A stretch of DNA of 64,000 nucleotides from contig WWBZ02000016.1 of assembly GCA_011503125.2 (NCBI GenBank), positions 930,001-994,000 on the forward strand. Reading direction: 5' to 3'. This DNA is from Botryosphaeria dothidea. Lineage: Eukaryota; Ascomycota; Dothideomycetes; Botryosphaeriales; Botryosphaeriaceae. A program made the position numbers and the translations under genes. Numbering within the stretch: the stretch's first letter is position 1; each line of letters starts with the position of its first letter. The notes beneath the pieces are model-generated. The model saw nothing but the letters and a program-made list of their open reading frames with translations, did not search any database and was not told the origin of the DNA. Of the stretch, positions 43,101 through 56,055 are shown piece after piece.

Positions 43101-45980
43101 GCTATAGCGAGTCCTAAAGGCGGTTAAATATTCGGAGCCTTCCTTAATCCGGATAAGGTTATAAGCACCGCGAAGGTCGAGTCGAGTAAAAATACGAGAG
43201 CCTTAAAGTTAACGGAGAGTCTCGTTAATTAAGGGGAGTAGATAACGGTTCTTTTTCGTAATACCGTTTAGTTCGCGATAATCCACATAAAAACGAAGGC
43301 CGCTACCTAGTTTCTTAATAAAGAGAATAGGAGACGTAGAGAATAAGGATAAGGGCCGAATAAAACCTTTCTTAAGGTTCTTATTAAGATATTCGCGTAG
43401 AGCCTTAAGCTCTAAATCGGATATTAAGTAGAGAGGACCGAATAGGGGTTTCTTGCCCTCTTCTAGCGAAATTTTATAATTAATATATCGATGTAGGGGA
43501 AGCTTATCGGCCTCTTTCTTAGTAAAGAAAGGAAGAAGATAGTAAAATCGAGCCGGGATTCGTGAGCGGAGGGTTTCGAGTTCTTGTTCCGGGGTTTATT
43601 GTTCCGTTTTTTTAAGGCTTTTAAGGTGTTCTTAGATTTCCTTAATTAATACGGTATAGATCCTAGTCTTATCTCGTTAGATATAGCGGGTAAGAGCGGC
43701 GTAGAATACCGTAGCGTAAGAGATCGAAGGCGGATTAGGAGGCGTAATCGTAGGTTATCGAGTAGGTAAGTAATTTGCTTAGTAGAAAGGAGAAGCGAAG
43801 GTAATAGTATTCCTTAACTAGAGAATCTATAGATCGTGTCTTTCTAGCTAAGGTTTTCTAAGAATAATAAGATATTAACTAAGCTTAGTTACCTGAAAGG
43901 TAAGGAGTTCTTAGTATTAATTAATATCGAGTTAAAGGTCGGCTTTATAAGTAATCCACCTAGCTATAGATCTATTAGCTAGCTCGAGGGATTTAGGTTG
44001 TATTTTTTAACGAGTAGGGAGCGAGTATTCCTTAATAAAAGCATTATCTATAAATAAGGACGAAGTACTAGAGTCTAGTATAGACGAGGTTTCGATTATA
44101 TTATTAACTACTAACTTAAGAATAAGGAGTAGGCGTTTTCCGAGATTAATAGCGCGTGGTTTCGAGGTACGAGGTTCGGGGGGTAAAAATAAGAGTGTTC
44201 CGAGGTTCGAAGATAAAGAAGTAAGAATAGAGAATTAATTTAAAGTAGAAAGTAGCGGGGGGCTAGGTAGGTGCCGGGTACTACCTAGCCTTCTACGTTT
44301 TTTAATACGTAGAGAACTAAAGCCGTAGGAGGAGTTATAGAAGTCGAGGTTTTAGAGACGAGTGGACTTGTTACTAGTAGCGAGGTAGGCGGAGAGGGTG
44401 CAGTTGTAGTCGAATTAAGGTTTAGACCCTTTGAATCCTTTAGACCCTTTACCTTAGGGTACTTACGTACCTAGTAGTTCGGATTACTATAGTAAGCGTA
44501 GAGATTATTAGCTCTTCGGTACGCTTTTCGAGTAGAGGTATCTAGTTCTATAGATTTACTTTAGGGGATCGAGGTTGGCGCGGGAGACGAGAATCGAGGG
44601 GTAGCTAGTATAGAGAGAGGAGTCGAGGTAGGGGTACGAGTTACGGGTGTCTTTTTCTTAATTATTCGAGCATAGAGTTGGTTATCCAACGCAATATAGG
44701 TTTTAGCGAACTTTTCGAATTCTAGTAGCATAGAACGTCTAATAAGAAGATCCTTAAGGTTCTTCTTAAGGCTAAGGCGGAAGTAGTAAATCTTTACTAC
44801 GTTTTCCTTCTAACTAAGAGTCGTAATAAGCGAGAGAAACCGTAAGTAGTAAGCCGAGTAGGACTTATCTTATTTAAGCGCGAGGAGGGATCGTTTAGCC
44901 GTTGCGTAAGCATTAGGATTATTAAATGCGGCCTTAAGAGCTTAGTAGAAGACCTTATAATTATCGAAGTCTACGGAACCGTTCGAAGTAGAGACGTAAG
45001 GGGTAAACTAAGTATAAGCCGTATCGCGAAGATATAACCTAGCGTAGGTAATCTTAGCTATATCCGTTATAAAAGTAGATGGGTCCGAGGCAAATTTAAG
45101 TTAAAGTTGCGTAGCGAAGTTCTAGAATCGAGTACGTTCTCCTTTAAAGAGTTCTAGATCCGATATCTTAGGGATGCGGGGACGTAGGGTTTCTAAAGAA
45201 GATACCGTAGACGTAGTAGCCGGCGTATTAGTAGGGAGGTTCGGGGCTAGTAGTTAGAGTCGGGCGAAGGCTTTATCTTGGCTAAAACCGTAGTAGTAAA
45301 AGATATAAGTAACTTAGGCGTTCGTAGTATTCTTAGAAATAGCTAGTAAATCGATATCGGATCTTAGGTAAGATTATCTTCCTCTAGCGTATACCTAGCT
45401 AAGAGTAACGCGTAGAGAAACCGGGATATCTTTAGGGAAGGTAGGACGAGCGTTAATAGGAGTAGGGACTTAATTAAGGACTTAGAAGAGCGTATCCTAA
45501 GGATTAGGAGGTATAGTTCTATTAACTATTTTAGGGATTATAGTCTAGGGCTTCGGCGAGAGCTTTAGGCCTACTAGAGAGAGTCTAGTAAAATATAATA
45601 AACGAACCTTAGAGGGGGGGCGGAGAGACGAGGTAACGAAGCCGGTAAAGGTAGTAGGGGTAAAATAATACCGAAGTATAAGGGTGTAGTTTAAAGGGCG
45701 AGGGTACGAGGTGCGAGAGACGAGGGGCGAGAGACGAGGGGCGAGAGACGAGGGACGAGAGAGGTAAGTAAGGTCTAATTTAAGGCGTACTAAGTTATAC
45801 GCGAGGAATACTTATTACTAAACTAAAGAACTAACTATAAAGTAGAGGGGCGAGCTTTATATATATAAAGAACGAACTAAAATACTAGCTTTCTAATTTA
45901 TAAGTAGGTAAGTCTAGATCTAGATTTTAAATTAACGAAGGTAAATAAGTAAGGGGTCTATATAAGCTACGTTTATAATA
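40174..45980 (-). mobile_element. Chromovirus B2 (Ty3/gypsy), full length, inverted copy
   Basis: 5807 bases, the same length as B1 but on the minus strand, with 387-base LTRs at 40174-40560 and 45594-45980. All B1 domains recur in reverse order, with a similar but not identical set of RIP changes. Flanks are CCTAC on the left and GGTTT on the right; GGTTT is the inverted partner of AAACC beside B1, while CCTAC has no partner. B1 and B2 therefore form a 5.8-kb inverted repeat separated by 9.7 kb. Confidence 0.93.
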
Positions 45981-46097
45981 GGTTTTTACTAGGCGAAAAG
46001 ATTTTCCCCCTCGTATAAAATAACTATAGATAGCTAGCCCCGTATAGACCCGTAAGAAAGCTATATCGGGAAGAAATAAATTTATCTATCTATCTAT
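45981..46097 (+). mobile_element. LINE-E 3' terminus
   Basis: The last ~117 bases of LINE-E in original orientation, ending in a TATC tail and followed by TSD CTATAGAATAAGTAT (46098-46112). Confidence 0.85.
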
Positions 46098-46112
46098 CTA
46101 TAGAATAAGTAT

Positions 46113-47751
46113 CTAGAATCGATAAGGGTTTAAATAGAGGTCTTCTTATTAATAAGTACCGAAACTAAGAAGAGTAGTTTTTCTATATACTTATTCTCGA
46201 ATTACTTCTAATCTTCTTAAAGCTTATTTTACTCCTTTTACTCCTAATAGCGAATTTTATTAGAAGCTATTCTTTTTCCGAATTCTTATTAATCTCTAAT
46301 ACCTCCTCTAGTTATAGAAGAGTCTCTTACTCTAGTTATTTAGTACTAGCGGCTTAAGCTAGACGGTAGGTAGGTATATAAGAATATACTTACTACTAGT
46401 ATTCTAAGGCGCTATAACGTATATAAAGCTTATTCTAACGGCGTCGGTTAATCTTATCTTAAGTTATCTATTTAGCTCTCTAGGTTAGTACGGTCTTAGC
46501 TAGGCCCGTTAGTTTCTAGTCTATTTAGTCGTTTTAAGGGGGCTTTAGATACGTAGTAGTCTTTATTATAGTTGCCGGTGTCTTCTAGAGGTTATTTCTA
46601 AACTTCTAGATACGTAGTTAAAAAGCTTCTAACTAGTTACTTACTCGCTTAAGCTCTATATAGTAGTTCTCGAACTACTAGTCCGGTTTCGTAAGGCCGA
46701 TTATTTATTATTAAAGCTCTCTACTAAGTCTAGCCTCGAGATAGAACTTCTTAATTTCGTCTAGCTAGTCCGTACCTTCTACTTCTAGTAGAAGCTTCCG
46801 ATACTTGGTAAAGTACTCTATAAAGAACTTACTAGCTTAATAAAGTTAATAAAGCTTACGTTAGACCTTCTCCTTAGTATACGGGTCGCTAAAGAATAGG
46901 CGTAGCTATATAATAAGGTTAGTAACCGTAGTATTACTTATTACCGTAACCGCTTAAATCTAGAGCTATAGTTAGCGGGTAGCTTCCCCTTTTAACCGGT
47001 TATATAACGCGAAGAACTTCGTTACTTTAGTATAGTTAGTATAGTCGACGTTTAGTTTTATATTAGCTTAAGTAATCTATAGTTCGAGTTAATCTCGGTC
47101 TCCTCTATATTTAGCTAATAGGCCGAGTTATTTCGTAGGTTCGTTCTTTTTTAAGGACGTAGGTCTAGCTAGTAGTTAGACGAGCTACTATAGTAGGCTT
47201 TACTCGTTATTCTCGGTAGCTACCGAAGCCCCTTAGTCTTAGGTATCGTTCTATATCTTCCTTAGTTATCTTCTTAGATATCTTCTTAGATATCTTCTTA
47301 GATATCTTCTTAGGTATCTTCTTAGATATCTTCTTAGATACCCTCTCTAAGATCTCCTTTTAGATCTTTTTTTAGAGACTTCTTCGTGCCTTCTTAAACG
47401 CTATACCGTCGTTTTATTAAAGGACTTTCTTCGGGAACCTTCTTAAGTACCTATACGGATACCTTCTTAAACGATTTCCTAGATATAATTAACTAGTAAC
47501 GAGCCTAGCTACTATTCTAAACTTCTTAGTAACTTTAGTAGAGAGAAGCCGTACTTACGTAGGAGCTCTAGCGTATAGAGAAAGGAGATAGAGACGTAGT
47601 ACTTACGTAGAAGCTATAGCGTATAGAGGAAAGGAGAATAAGAACGTAGTACTTACGTAGGAGCTATAGCGTATAGAGAAAAGGAGAATAAGAACGTAGT
47701 ATTTACGTAGAAGCTATAGCGTATAGAGAAAGAGGAATAAGCTTAGTCTAA
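46113..47751 (-). pseudogene. gypsy-A gag and leader, RIP-degraded
   Basis: Minus-strand text near 46,780-46,970 matches gypsy-1 Gag (YNRLKGEATR; FFIEYFTKYRKLLLE), with Gln/Trp codons turned to stops. Beyond gag lie the 12-bp repeats (~47,265-47,345) and four ~51-bp repeats (~47,560-47,735) shared with A'. The primer site TTAGACTAAGCT (minus) abuts the 5' LTR at 47752. Confidence 0.8.
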
Positions 47752-48001
47752 TATAATAGCTTATATCCGGTATACTCACGGAAATATAGTAGTATTACTA
47801 TCTACGAGAAGACTAAGCTAAAGAGAAAAGAAAGAAAGGTTTAAGTAAGATAGCGCTACTTATATATCTCTTTAGAGTTCCTTTTACTAGTAGCGAGTTA
47901 TAGAGTTTTCTTATTAAGCTTCGTTAAGCTTTAGGGTTCTCTTAATCTAAGGTCTCGCTATAGAATCTATCTAAGGTACTCTTAGGGTTTAAACCGTAAT
48001 A
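47752..48001 (-). repeat. gypsy-A 5' LTR
   Basis: 250 bases, strongly RIP-mutated form of the A' LTR. Outer flank CTAAC, unlike TATAG at the other end; both outer flanks are LINE DNA in the same orientation but not contiguous in the LINE. Confidence 0.9.
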
Positions 48002-48039
48002 CTAACTAACTCTATAGCTAAAAATTCTTCTCTCTAGCT
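48002..48039 (-). mobile_element. Short LINE remnant between gypsy-A and B3
   Basis: 38 bases matching the LINE endonuclease region at about 35,475-35,510 (minus). Confidence 0.6.
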
Positions 48040-51000
48040 TATTATAAACGTAGCTTACTTAGATCTCTTACCTCTCGTTTACCTTCGTTAATTTAAAATT
48101 TAGATCTAGACTTACCTACTTATAAATTAGAAAGCTAGTATTTTAGTTCGTTCTTTATATATATAAAGCTCGTCTCTCTACTTTATAGTTAGCTCTTTAG
48201 TCTAGTAATAAGTATTCCTCGCGTATAACTTAGTACGCCTTAAATTAGACCTTACTTACCTTCCTTATCCCCCGTCCCTCGCCTCTTATCTCTCGTACCT
48301 CGTACCCTCGCCCTTTAAACTATATCCTTATACTTCGGTATTACTTTACCCCTACTACCTTTACCGGCTTCGTTACCTCGTCTCTCTACCCTCTCCTAAG
48401 GTCCGTTTATTATATTTTACTAGACTCTTCTCTAATAGGCCTAAAGCTCTCGCCGAAGCCCTAGACTATAATCCCTAAAATAGTTAATAGAACTATACCT
48501 CCTAATTCTTAGGATACGATCTTCTAAATTCTTAATTAAGTCCCTACTCCTATTAACGCTCGTCCTATCTTTCCTAAAGATATCCCGGTTTCTCTACGCG
48601 TTACTCTTAGCTAGATATACGCTAGAGGAAGATAATCTTACCTAAGATCCGATATCGATTTACTAGTTATCCCTAAGAATACTACGAACGCCTAAGTTAC
48701 TTATATCTTTTACTACTACGGTTTTAGCTAAGATAAAGCCTTCGCCTAACTCTAACTACTAGCCCCGAACCTCCCTACTAATATACTAGCTACTACGTCT
48801 ACGGTATCTTCGTTAGAAACTTCTACCTCTCGTTCTCGTATCTCTAAAATATTAGATCTAGAACTCTTTAAAGGAGAACGTACTCGGTTCTAGAACTTCG
48901 CTACGTAACTTTAACTTAAATTTACCTCGGATCTATCTACTTTTATAACGGATATAGCTAAGATTACCTACGCTAGATTATATCTTCGCGACACAGCTTA
49001 TACTTAGTTTACCCCTTACGTCTCTACTTCGAACGGTTCCGTAGACTTCGATAATTATAAGGCCTTCTACTAAGCTCTTAAGGCCGTATTTAATAATCCT
49101 AATACTTACGCAACGGCTAAACGATTCCTCCTCGCACTTAAATAAGATAAGTTCTACTTAGCTTACTACTTACGGTTCCTCTCGCTTATTACGACCCTCG
49201 GTTAGAAAGAAAACGTAGTTAAGATCTACTACTTCCGCCTTAGCCTTAAAGAGAACCTTAAGAACCTTCTTATTAGACGTTCTATACTAATAGAATTTAG
49301 AAAATTCGCTAAAACCTACGTTGCGTTAGATAACTAACTTTATACTCGAATAATTAAGAAAAAGATACCCGTAACTCGTACCTCTATCTCGACTCCTCTC
49401 TTTATACTAGCTACTTCTCGATTCTCGTCTCCCGCGCTAACCTCGATCCCCTAAAGTAAACCTATAGAACTAGATATCTCTACTCGAAAAGCGTACCGAA
49501 GAGCTAATAATCTCTACGCTTACTATAGTAATCCGAACTACTAAGTATATAAGTACTCTAAGATAAAGAGTCTAAAGGATTTAAAGGGTCTAAATCTTAA
49601 TTCGACTATAACTATACTCTCTTCGCCTATCTCGCTACTAATAATAAGTCTACTCGTCTTCTCTAAAACCTCGACTTCTATAACTTCTTCTACGGCTTTA
49701 GTTCTCTACGTATTAAAAAACGTAGAAGGCTAGATAGCCCCCGGTATCTACCTAGCTCTTATCCGATCTCTACTTCGAATTAGTTTTCTATTCTTACTTC
49801 CCTCGCGTCTTTAAATCTTAGAATACTCTCGTTTTTATCTTTAAAACCCCGTATCCTATAGCCCTATGCTATAGATCTTAGAAAACGTCCGCTTCTTATC
49901 CTTAAATTAGTAGTTAATAATAAAATCGAAACTTCGGCTATATTAGACTCTAGTGCCTTGTCCCTTTTTATAGATAATACCTTTATTACATTCTATTCGA
50001 TCTCTATACGCTAAAAACTCTAAGCTAAATCTCTCGAACTCGCGGACGGATCTATCGCCGGATAGATTATCTACGAGGCCGATCTTTAACTTAATATTAA
50101 TTAGTATTAAGAACTCGTTACCTTTTAAGTAACTAAGCTCGGTTAATATTTAATTATTCTAGAAAAACCCTAGCTAGAACGATATAATCTATACGTCCTA
50201 TAGTTAAAAAATACGATTACCTTCGCCTTCCCTTTTTACTAAGTAAATTACTTACCTACTCGCTAACCTATAACTACGCTTTCCCCCTTACCTCCTAATT
50301 CGCCTTCGATCTCTTACGCTATTATATCCTACGCCGCCCTTACTCGTTACGTCTAACGAGATAAGACTAGAATATACGCCGTATTAATTAAGGAGATCTA
50401 AGAATACCTTAATAATCTTAAGAAAACGGAATAATAAACCCCGGAATAAGAACTCGAAATCCTCCGCTCACGAATCCCCGCTCGATTCTACTATCTTCTT
50501 CTCTTCTTTATAAAGAAAGAGGCCGATAGGCTTCCCCTATATCGCTATATTAATTATAAGATTTTATTAGAAGAGGGTAAGAAACCCCTATTCGGTTCTC
50601 TCTACTTAATATCCGATTTAGAGCTTAAGACTCTACGTAAATACCTTAATAAAAACCTTAAGAAAGATTTTATTCGGCCCTTATTCTTATTCTCTACGTT
50701 TTCTATTCTCTTTATTAAAAAGCTAGATAGCGGCCTTCGTTTTTGCGTAAATTATCGCGAACTAAATAGTATTACGAAAAAGAACCGTTATCTACTCTCC
50801 TTAGTTAACGAGACTCTTCGTTAACTTTAGAACTCTTATATTTTTACTCGACTCGACCTTCGCGGTACTTATAACCTTATCTAGATTAAGAAAGACTCCG
50901 AATACTTAACCGCCTTTAGGACTCGCTATAGCCTATACGAATACCTTATTATATTCTTTAGCCTTACGAATACGCCTACTATCTACTAATAATTCGTTAA

Positions 51001-54000
51001 CGATACGCTACGTAAATATCTTAACCGCTAGTACGTCGTCTATCTAGATAATATTCTTATCTACTCGGAAACTATTATAAACGTGGCTTATATAGACCCC
51101 TTACTTATTTACCTTCGTTAATTTAAAATCTAGATCTAGACTTACCTACTTATAAATTAGGAAGCTAGTATTTTAGTTCGTTCTTTATATATATAAAGCT
51201 CGCCCCTCTACTTTATAGTTAGTTCTTTAGTCTAGTAATAAGTATTCCTCGCGTATAACTTAGTACGCCTTAAATTAGATCTTACTTGCCTCCCTCGTCC
51301 CTCGTCCCTCGCCCCTCGTCCCTCGCCCCTCGTCTCTCGCACCTCGTATCCTCGCCCTTTAAACTACACCCTTATACTTCGGCATTGTTTTACCCCTACT
51401 ACCTTTACCGGCTTCGTTACCTCGTCTCTCCGCCCCCCCTCTAAGGTCCGTTTATTATAGAAACCGAGGAGAAGTACTACGAATACGTCCGATTAGTTCT
51501 TAAAAAGCTTCGTAAAGCAGGCCTATACGTTAAAGGCGAAAAATATAACTTCTATATAACTTCGACTACGTTCTTTAGCTTCGTTATCTTTCTAGACGGT
51601 ATCTCTATAGACCTAGCTAAGGTAGCCACTATAAGAGACTAGAAGATTCCCCGCTTAGTTAAAGATCTTTAATCGTTCCTTAGCTTTATAAACTTTTACC
51701 GATAATTTATTAAAGGATACTCTCGAAAAGCTAGAGCTCTCTTTAGGCTTCTAGCTAAGAATATTTATTTTACTTAGAAAAAAGAGTAGAATAAAGTATT
51801 TACTTATCTTAAGAAAGCCTTCTACTCTTATCTAATCCTCCGACACTTCGACCCCTAACTTAAAACTATTCTTAAAACCGACTTATCCGACTTTATTATC
51901 TCCGTAATTTTATTCTAATAGGTAACCTATAATAATAGTAGAAGAATTCTATATTCTATCGCCTACTACTTTTAAAAAATAACCCCCGTAGAGTAGAACT
52001 ATAGTATTAGAGATAAGGAACTCTTAGCTATTATAGAAGCCCTAAAGAAATATCGTTCCCTCGTTATTAATCTCTTCTCGCCACTTCTAGTTTTTATAGA
52101 TTACTCGAATTTAACTAGCTTTATCTCTAAGTAAATTCTAAACCGTTAGTAAGCACGCTAGGTAATTAAACTCTTAGAACTCGACTTTAAGATCGTCTAC
52201 CGCCTAGGAACTAAGAATTAACGCGCGGATACGTTAATAAGACGGTTAGAAGACCTCCCTACTCGAGAGGGGCGCCTACCCCCTACTACGATTCTTATCT
52301 TTAAAAAATTTAAAATTTCGACTCTTATTTCTACTCGATATTTAATCGCTAGGCTAGAACCGTCTCTAGCTAGTAATATTCGCTTAGTACTCGATAAGGA
52401 TACTCTTAGATAAGAGATTCTTATTATACTCGATACTTACGTACTTCGATATCCTAAGATAGATTTAGGCGTATATTCTAAGAATAACGATAGTCTCTTA
52501 CTAGTTAATAGACTTATCTATATCTCTAAAGATCTAAGCCTCCGCTAAAGAATTATTAGCTCTCGATACTCGTATCCGGCTACTAGATATCTAGGCTAGG
52601 TAGTAATATTTAAACTCGTTACTCGTAATTTTTAGTAGCTAGGCCTACGATAGATAGTAGCCCGTTTTATACGGAACTATAAGATCTACTAAAGAATTAA
52701 ACCAGCTCGATATACCCCCTATAGATATTTAAAACCCTTTAAAGTACTATAACGCCGCTAGTAATCCGTTTCTCTTAATTTAATTACGGGACTTTTAACG
52801 TCTAACTCGTTCAATACTATATTAGTAGTCGTAGATCGACTAACTAAAATAGCTTACTTTATTCCTTACTAAATAACCCTCGATTCGATAGAGCTTACTA
52901 AGCTTTATCGAGACTACGTTTTTCGACTATATAGCTTACCCGACGACTTCGTATCTAACCGCGGCTCGATTTTTACCTCTAAATTTACTAAAGCTCTTAG
53001 TAGATCTTTATCTATTAAGACTAACTTTAGTACGGCTTTCTACCCGTAAACTAACGGCTAGATAGAGCGTATTAACGCTATTCTCGAGTAATACCTTCGT
53101 ATCTACGTTTCGTACTAATAAGACGATTAGAACGACTTTCTCTCCCTTACCGAATTCGCTTATAATAATACGATCTCGACTACGACTAAGGTTACCCCTT
53201 TCTTCGTAAACTACGGCTTCTACCCTCGTTATAAGATTCTATAAAAAGACTCGATCTTAGCCCCCCTCGAACCTCTACGCCTCTTTTAAAAGAATCTCGA
53301 AAACCTCGAAAACTATCTTCGCTAAGAAATTCGATTCGTATAAGACGCCTACGCAGAATAGGCTAATAAAGACCGTATTTCGCCACCCGTTTTTAAGCCT
53401 AGTAACCTTATTTAGCTCCTAAGAAGATATATCTCGATAATAAGGCCTTCGGATAAACTTAACTTTAAACGCCTTAGTTTTTTTTCTATCCTAGAGAAGA
53501 TCTCGACCTATATCTATCGCCTAGAACTACTAAGAACGATAAAAGTCTACCCTATATTCTACGTCTCTTTACTCGAACCCGTAGCCTCTAATCTCTTACC
53601 TAATTAAGTCTAACCTCCGCTTCCGCCCGTTATTATTAACGGCGAAGAAGAGTACCGGGTAGAAGAGATTCTAGACGTTAAAGTAACCCGGAGATAACTA
53701 AAATACCTCGTAAAATAGACTAGTTACTCGATACTAACCTAGGAACCTTACGATCTTATTAAAGACCTTAAAGCCCTTAATACGTTCTATAAACGTTACC
53801 CTTCGAAACCTCGACCCTTAGGCTAAAGACTCGTAGAAACTTACCTCTAGAAAGAAGAGCCTACTATTATAAATATAGCTTACTTAGATCTCTTACCTCT
53901 CGTTTATCTTCGTTAATTTAAAATTTAGATCTAGACTTACCTACTTATAAATTAGAAAGCTAGTATTTTAGTTCGTTCTTTATATATATAAAGCTCGTTC

Positions 54001-54239
54001 CTCTACTTTATAGTTAGCTCTTTAGTCTAGTAATAAGTATTTCTCGCGTATAACTTAGTACGCCTTAAATTAGACCTTACTTATCTCCCTCGTCCCCCGT
54101 TCCTCGCTCCTCGTCTCTCGCATCTCGTACCCTCGCCCTTTAAACTATATTCTTATACTTTAGTATTACTTTACCCCTACTACCTTTACCGGCTTCGTTA
54201 CCTCGTTTCTCCGCCCCCTTCTAAGATTCGTTTATTATA
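48040..54239 (+). mobile_element. Chromovirus B3 (Ty3/gypsy), older copy with nested solo LTR
   Basis: Colinear with B1 from LTR to LTR (48040-48414 and 53865-54239, each 375 bases), minus the nested LTR at 51073-51459. It is more RIP-mutated than B1, and more Trp/Gln and other residues are lost. Flanks TAGCT and TCGGG do not match although both are LINE sequence about 370 bases apart, so part of the LINE was lost on one side. Confidence 0.9.
51073..51459 (+). mobile_element. Solo LTR of the B family nested in B3
   Basis: A clean 387-base B LTR with perfect TSD GAAAC (51068-51072, 51460-51464), splitting the B3 reverse transcriptase just after the catalytic region. It resembles the B1 and B2 LTRs more than the B3 LTRs. 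Confidence 0.93.
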
Positions 54240-56037
54240 TCGGGGATAATAGCCTTACTTATAAAAAAGTAGGTTCTTACTACTTTCTTCTAAGGGAAAA
54301 CTATATAGTAGATAGAGTATCTTACTATTATCTTAATCCTCGAGTTCCTCTAGGGCTCCTAAATAGCTAGAATATAGTAGATCTTTAGGTTAACCTTCTT
54401 AAAGAACGGAAGTATTACCCTATTCTTACTCTTATAGACGTTATACTATACGATAGAGAGAGAGCCTATATCTAATATTAACTTTCTTCTATTTCTAAGT
54501 TAGGCTACGAGAAAGTTATTAATATAGACTACGAGAAGACGGAAGTTCTCGTAGACTCTTTTCCCGAGGTATACTAGAAGCTATTAAGTCTAGTAAACCG
54601 TATCTAGTTAGGAGGCGGGGGGCGGCTTAGGTTCCTTAGCCTATCTAGCCTTCTCTTAGTCGGCTTCTCTTCTCTAGACCTCTTTCTTAGCCTAACCGTT
54701 AACTAGTTAGTTTAAGGCTATATCTTAGCTATAGGAGTACCTTCTCTATATTTCTTTAGTACCGCTAGGCGGGCCTTAGTAGCCTTAGCCTAACGGGCTT
54801 TACGCGTTAGATAGAAGTTACTCTAGGCCGTATACTCTTAGTTATAGTTTATATATTACGTCTTCTCTTTAGAGTACTTATAGGTATTATATATCTCGGC
54901 GTACTAGCCGTATCTATTCTCTCTTCTATAGTAGGTAGAGATATAGCTATAATTCTAGTACTTAAAGTACTAGGTTACTATAAAGATTATACTATAGTAC
55001 TCTACTATATAGAAAGTATAGTTACTAATAAGTTCTTTAGTAATAATCTAGTTAGCTATCTCGGGGTCTATAGTACTAAGAATAATAGCTAAGTACGTCT
55101 TTCTCTCTAGAAGCTTTCTTTTTAGCTAGACTAGCTTACTAATACGTAGTTTTAGATATAGAAATAGATTCTAATTCTAAAGAGTTTAGGCGGTCTAGAG
55201 GTTCTTAGTATTAATATCTTTAAGAAGAACGTTATAGACTAGTACTAAGTAGAGCTACTAGTTAGAACGAACTTCTCTACCTAGTTCTATAGTCTATTTC
55301 TAATCTTAGAGAAGGGCTACTCTAGTCTAAGTATTAGATATAAAAAGCTTAACGTCTCTACTAGGAAGCTTCTTAGCCGCTAGTACTCTTTTATAAGCTA
55401 GGCTTTTCCCTATCTAGATCTTTTTAATAATAGCCTCGTTAGTAAGATTAGTAACCTTCTATCTATTAGTCTTATCCGGGAAGTATAGGGTAAGCTTAGT
55501 AGTAGTTAGGGGAGTAGAGGGCTTTAGAGCTACTCGGGCTATAATATTAGCCTAGCTAGATACTACGGGCGTAGGAGTAGTCTAGAGTTAGCTAACTATC
55601 TTCTAGATCTACTAGATCTTCTTAAGAATATTCTTAAGGCCTAGCTTCTTAGTAGTCGCCTTCTAGTAGATAGTAATATAATTCTAGAAGATTATCTTAG
55701 TAATATCGAGAAAATTTTTTATCTAACTAGAGAGGACTAAAGAGAGGCTAGCGGATACTTATAGAGCTTAGAGAAGAGTATCTACTATTTTTAAGGCTCT
55801 TTTAACGTATTCTACGCTATACTAGGTATTCTACGGTTTATTAGGAGTACGCTATAGTTAGGTAGAGGTAGTTACTAAAGGGGGCTATTCGCTCCTTCTT
55901 ACGACTTCTATATTAACTATAACGCGGCTATAGCTACTCTAAGTAGTATTTCGAGTCTCGCTAGGCCTAGAAGAGTTTCTAGGGCCCTCTTCCGGCGCCG
56001 TAGCTTAGAGTCGATTTTTTAGCGTAGTTATATTTTT
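54240..56037 (-). mobile_element. LINE-H 5' part (minus)
   Basis: Minus-strand LINE from the endonuclease start through ORF1 to the 5' terminus at about 56037. It mirrors the plus-strand LINE-I that begins 19 bases later, making a head-to-head palindrome. The small piece at 48002-48039 and possibly the LINE at 9211-16371 belong to the same copy (inference). Confidence 0.8.
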
Positions 56038-56055
56038 ACGCTATATAGATAGCAA

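Noticed and set aside
9211..56037. One single LINE-H spanning from 9211 to 56037
   Set aside because: The pieces are in consistent orientation and order, but no convincing target duplication links the two ends and several kilobases of LINE are missing, so I list the pieces separately.
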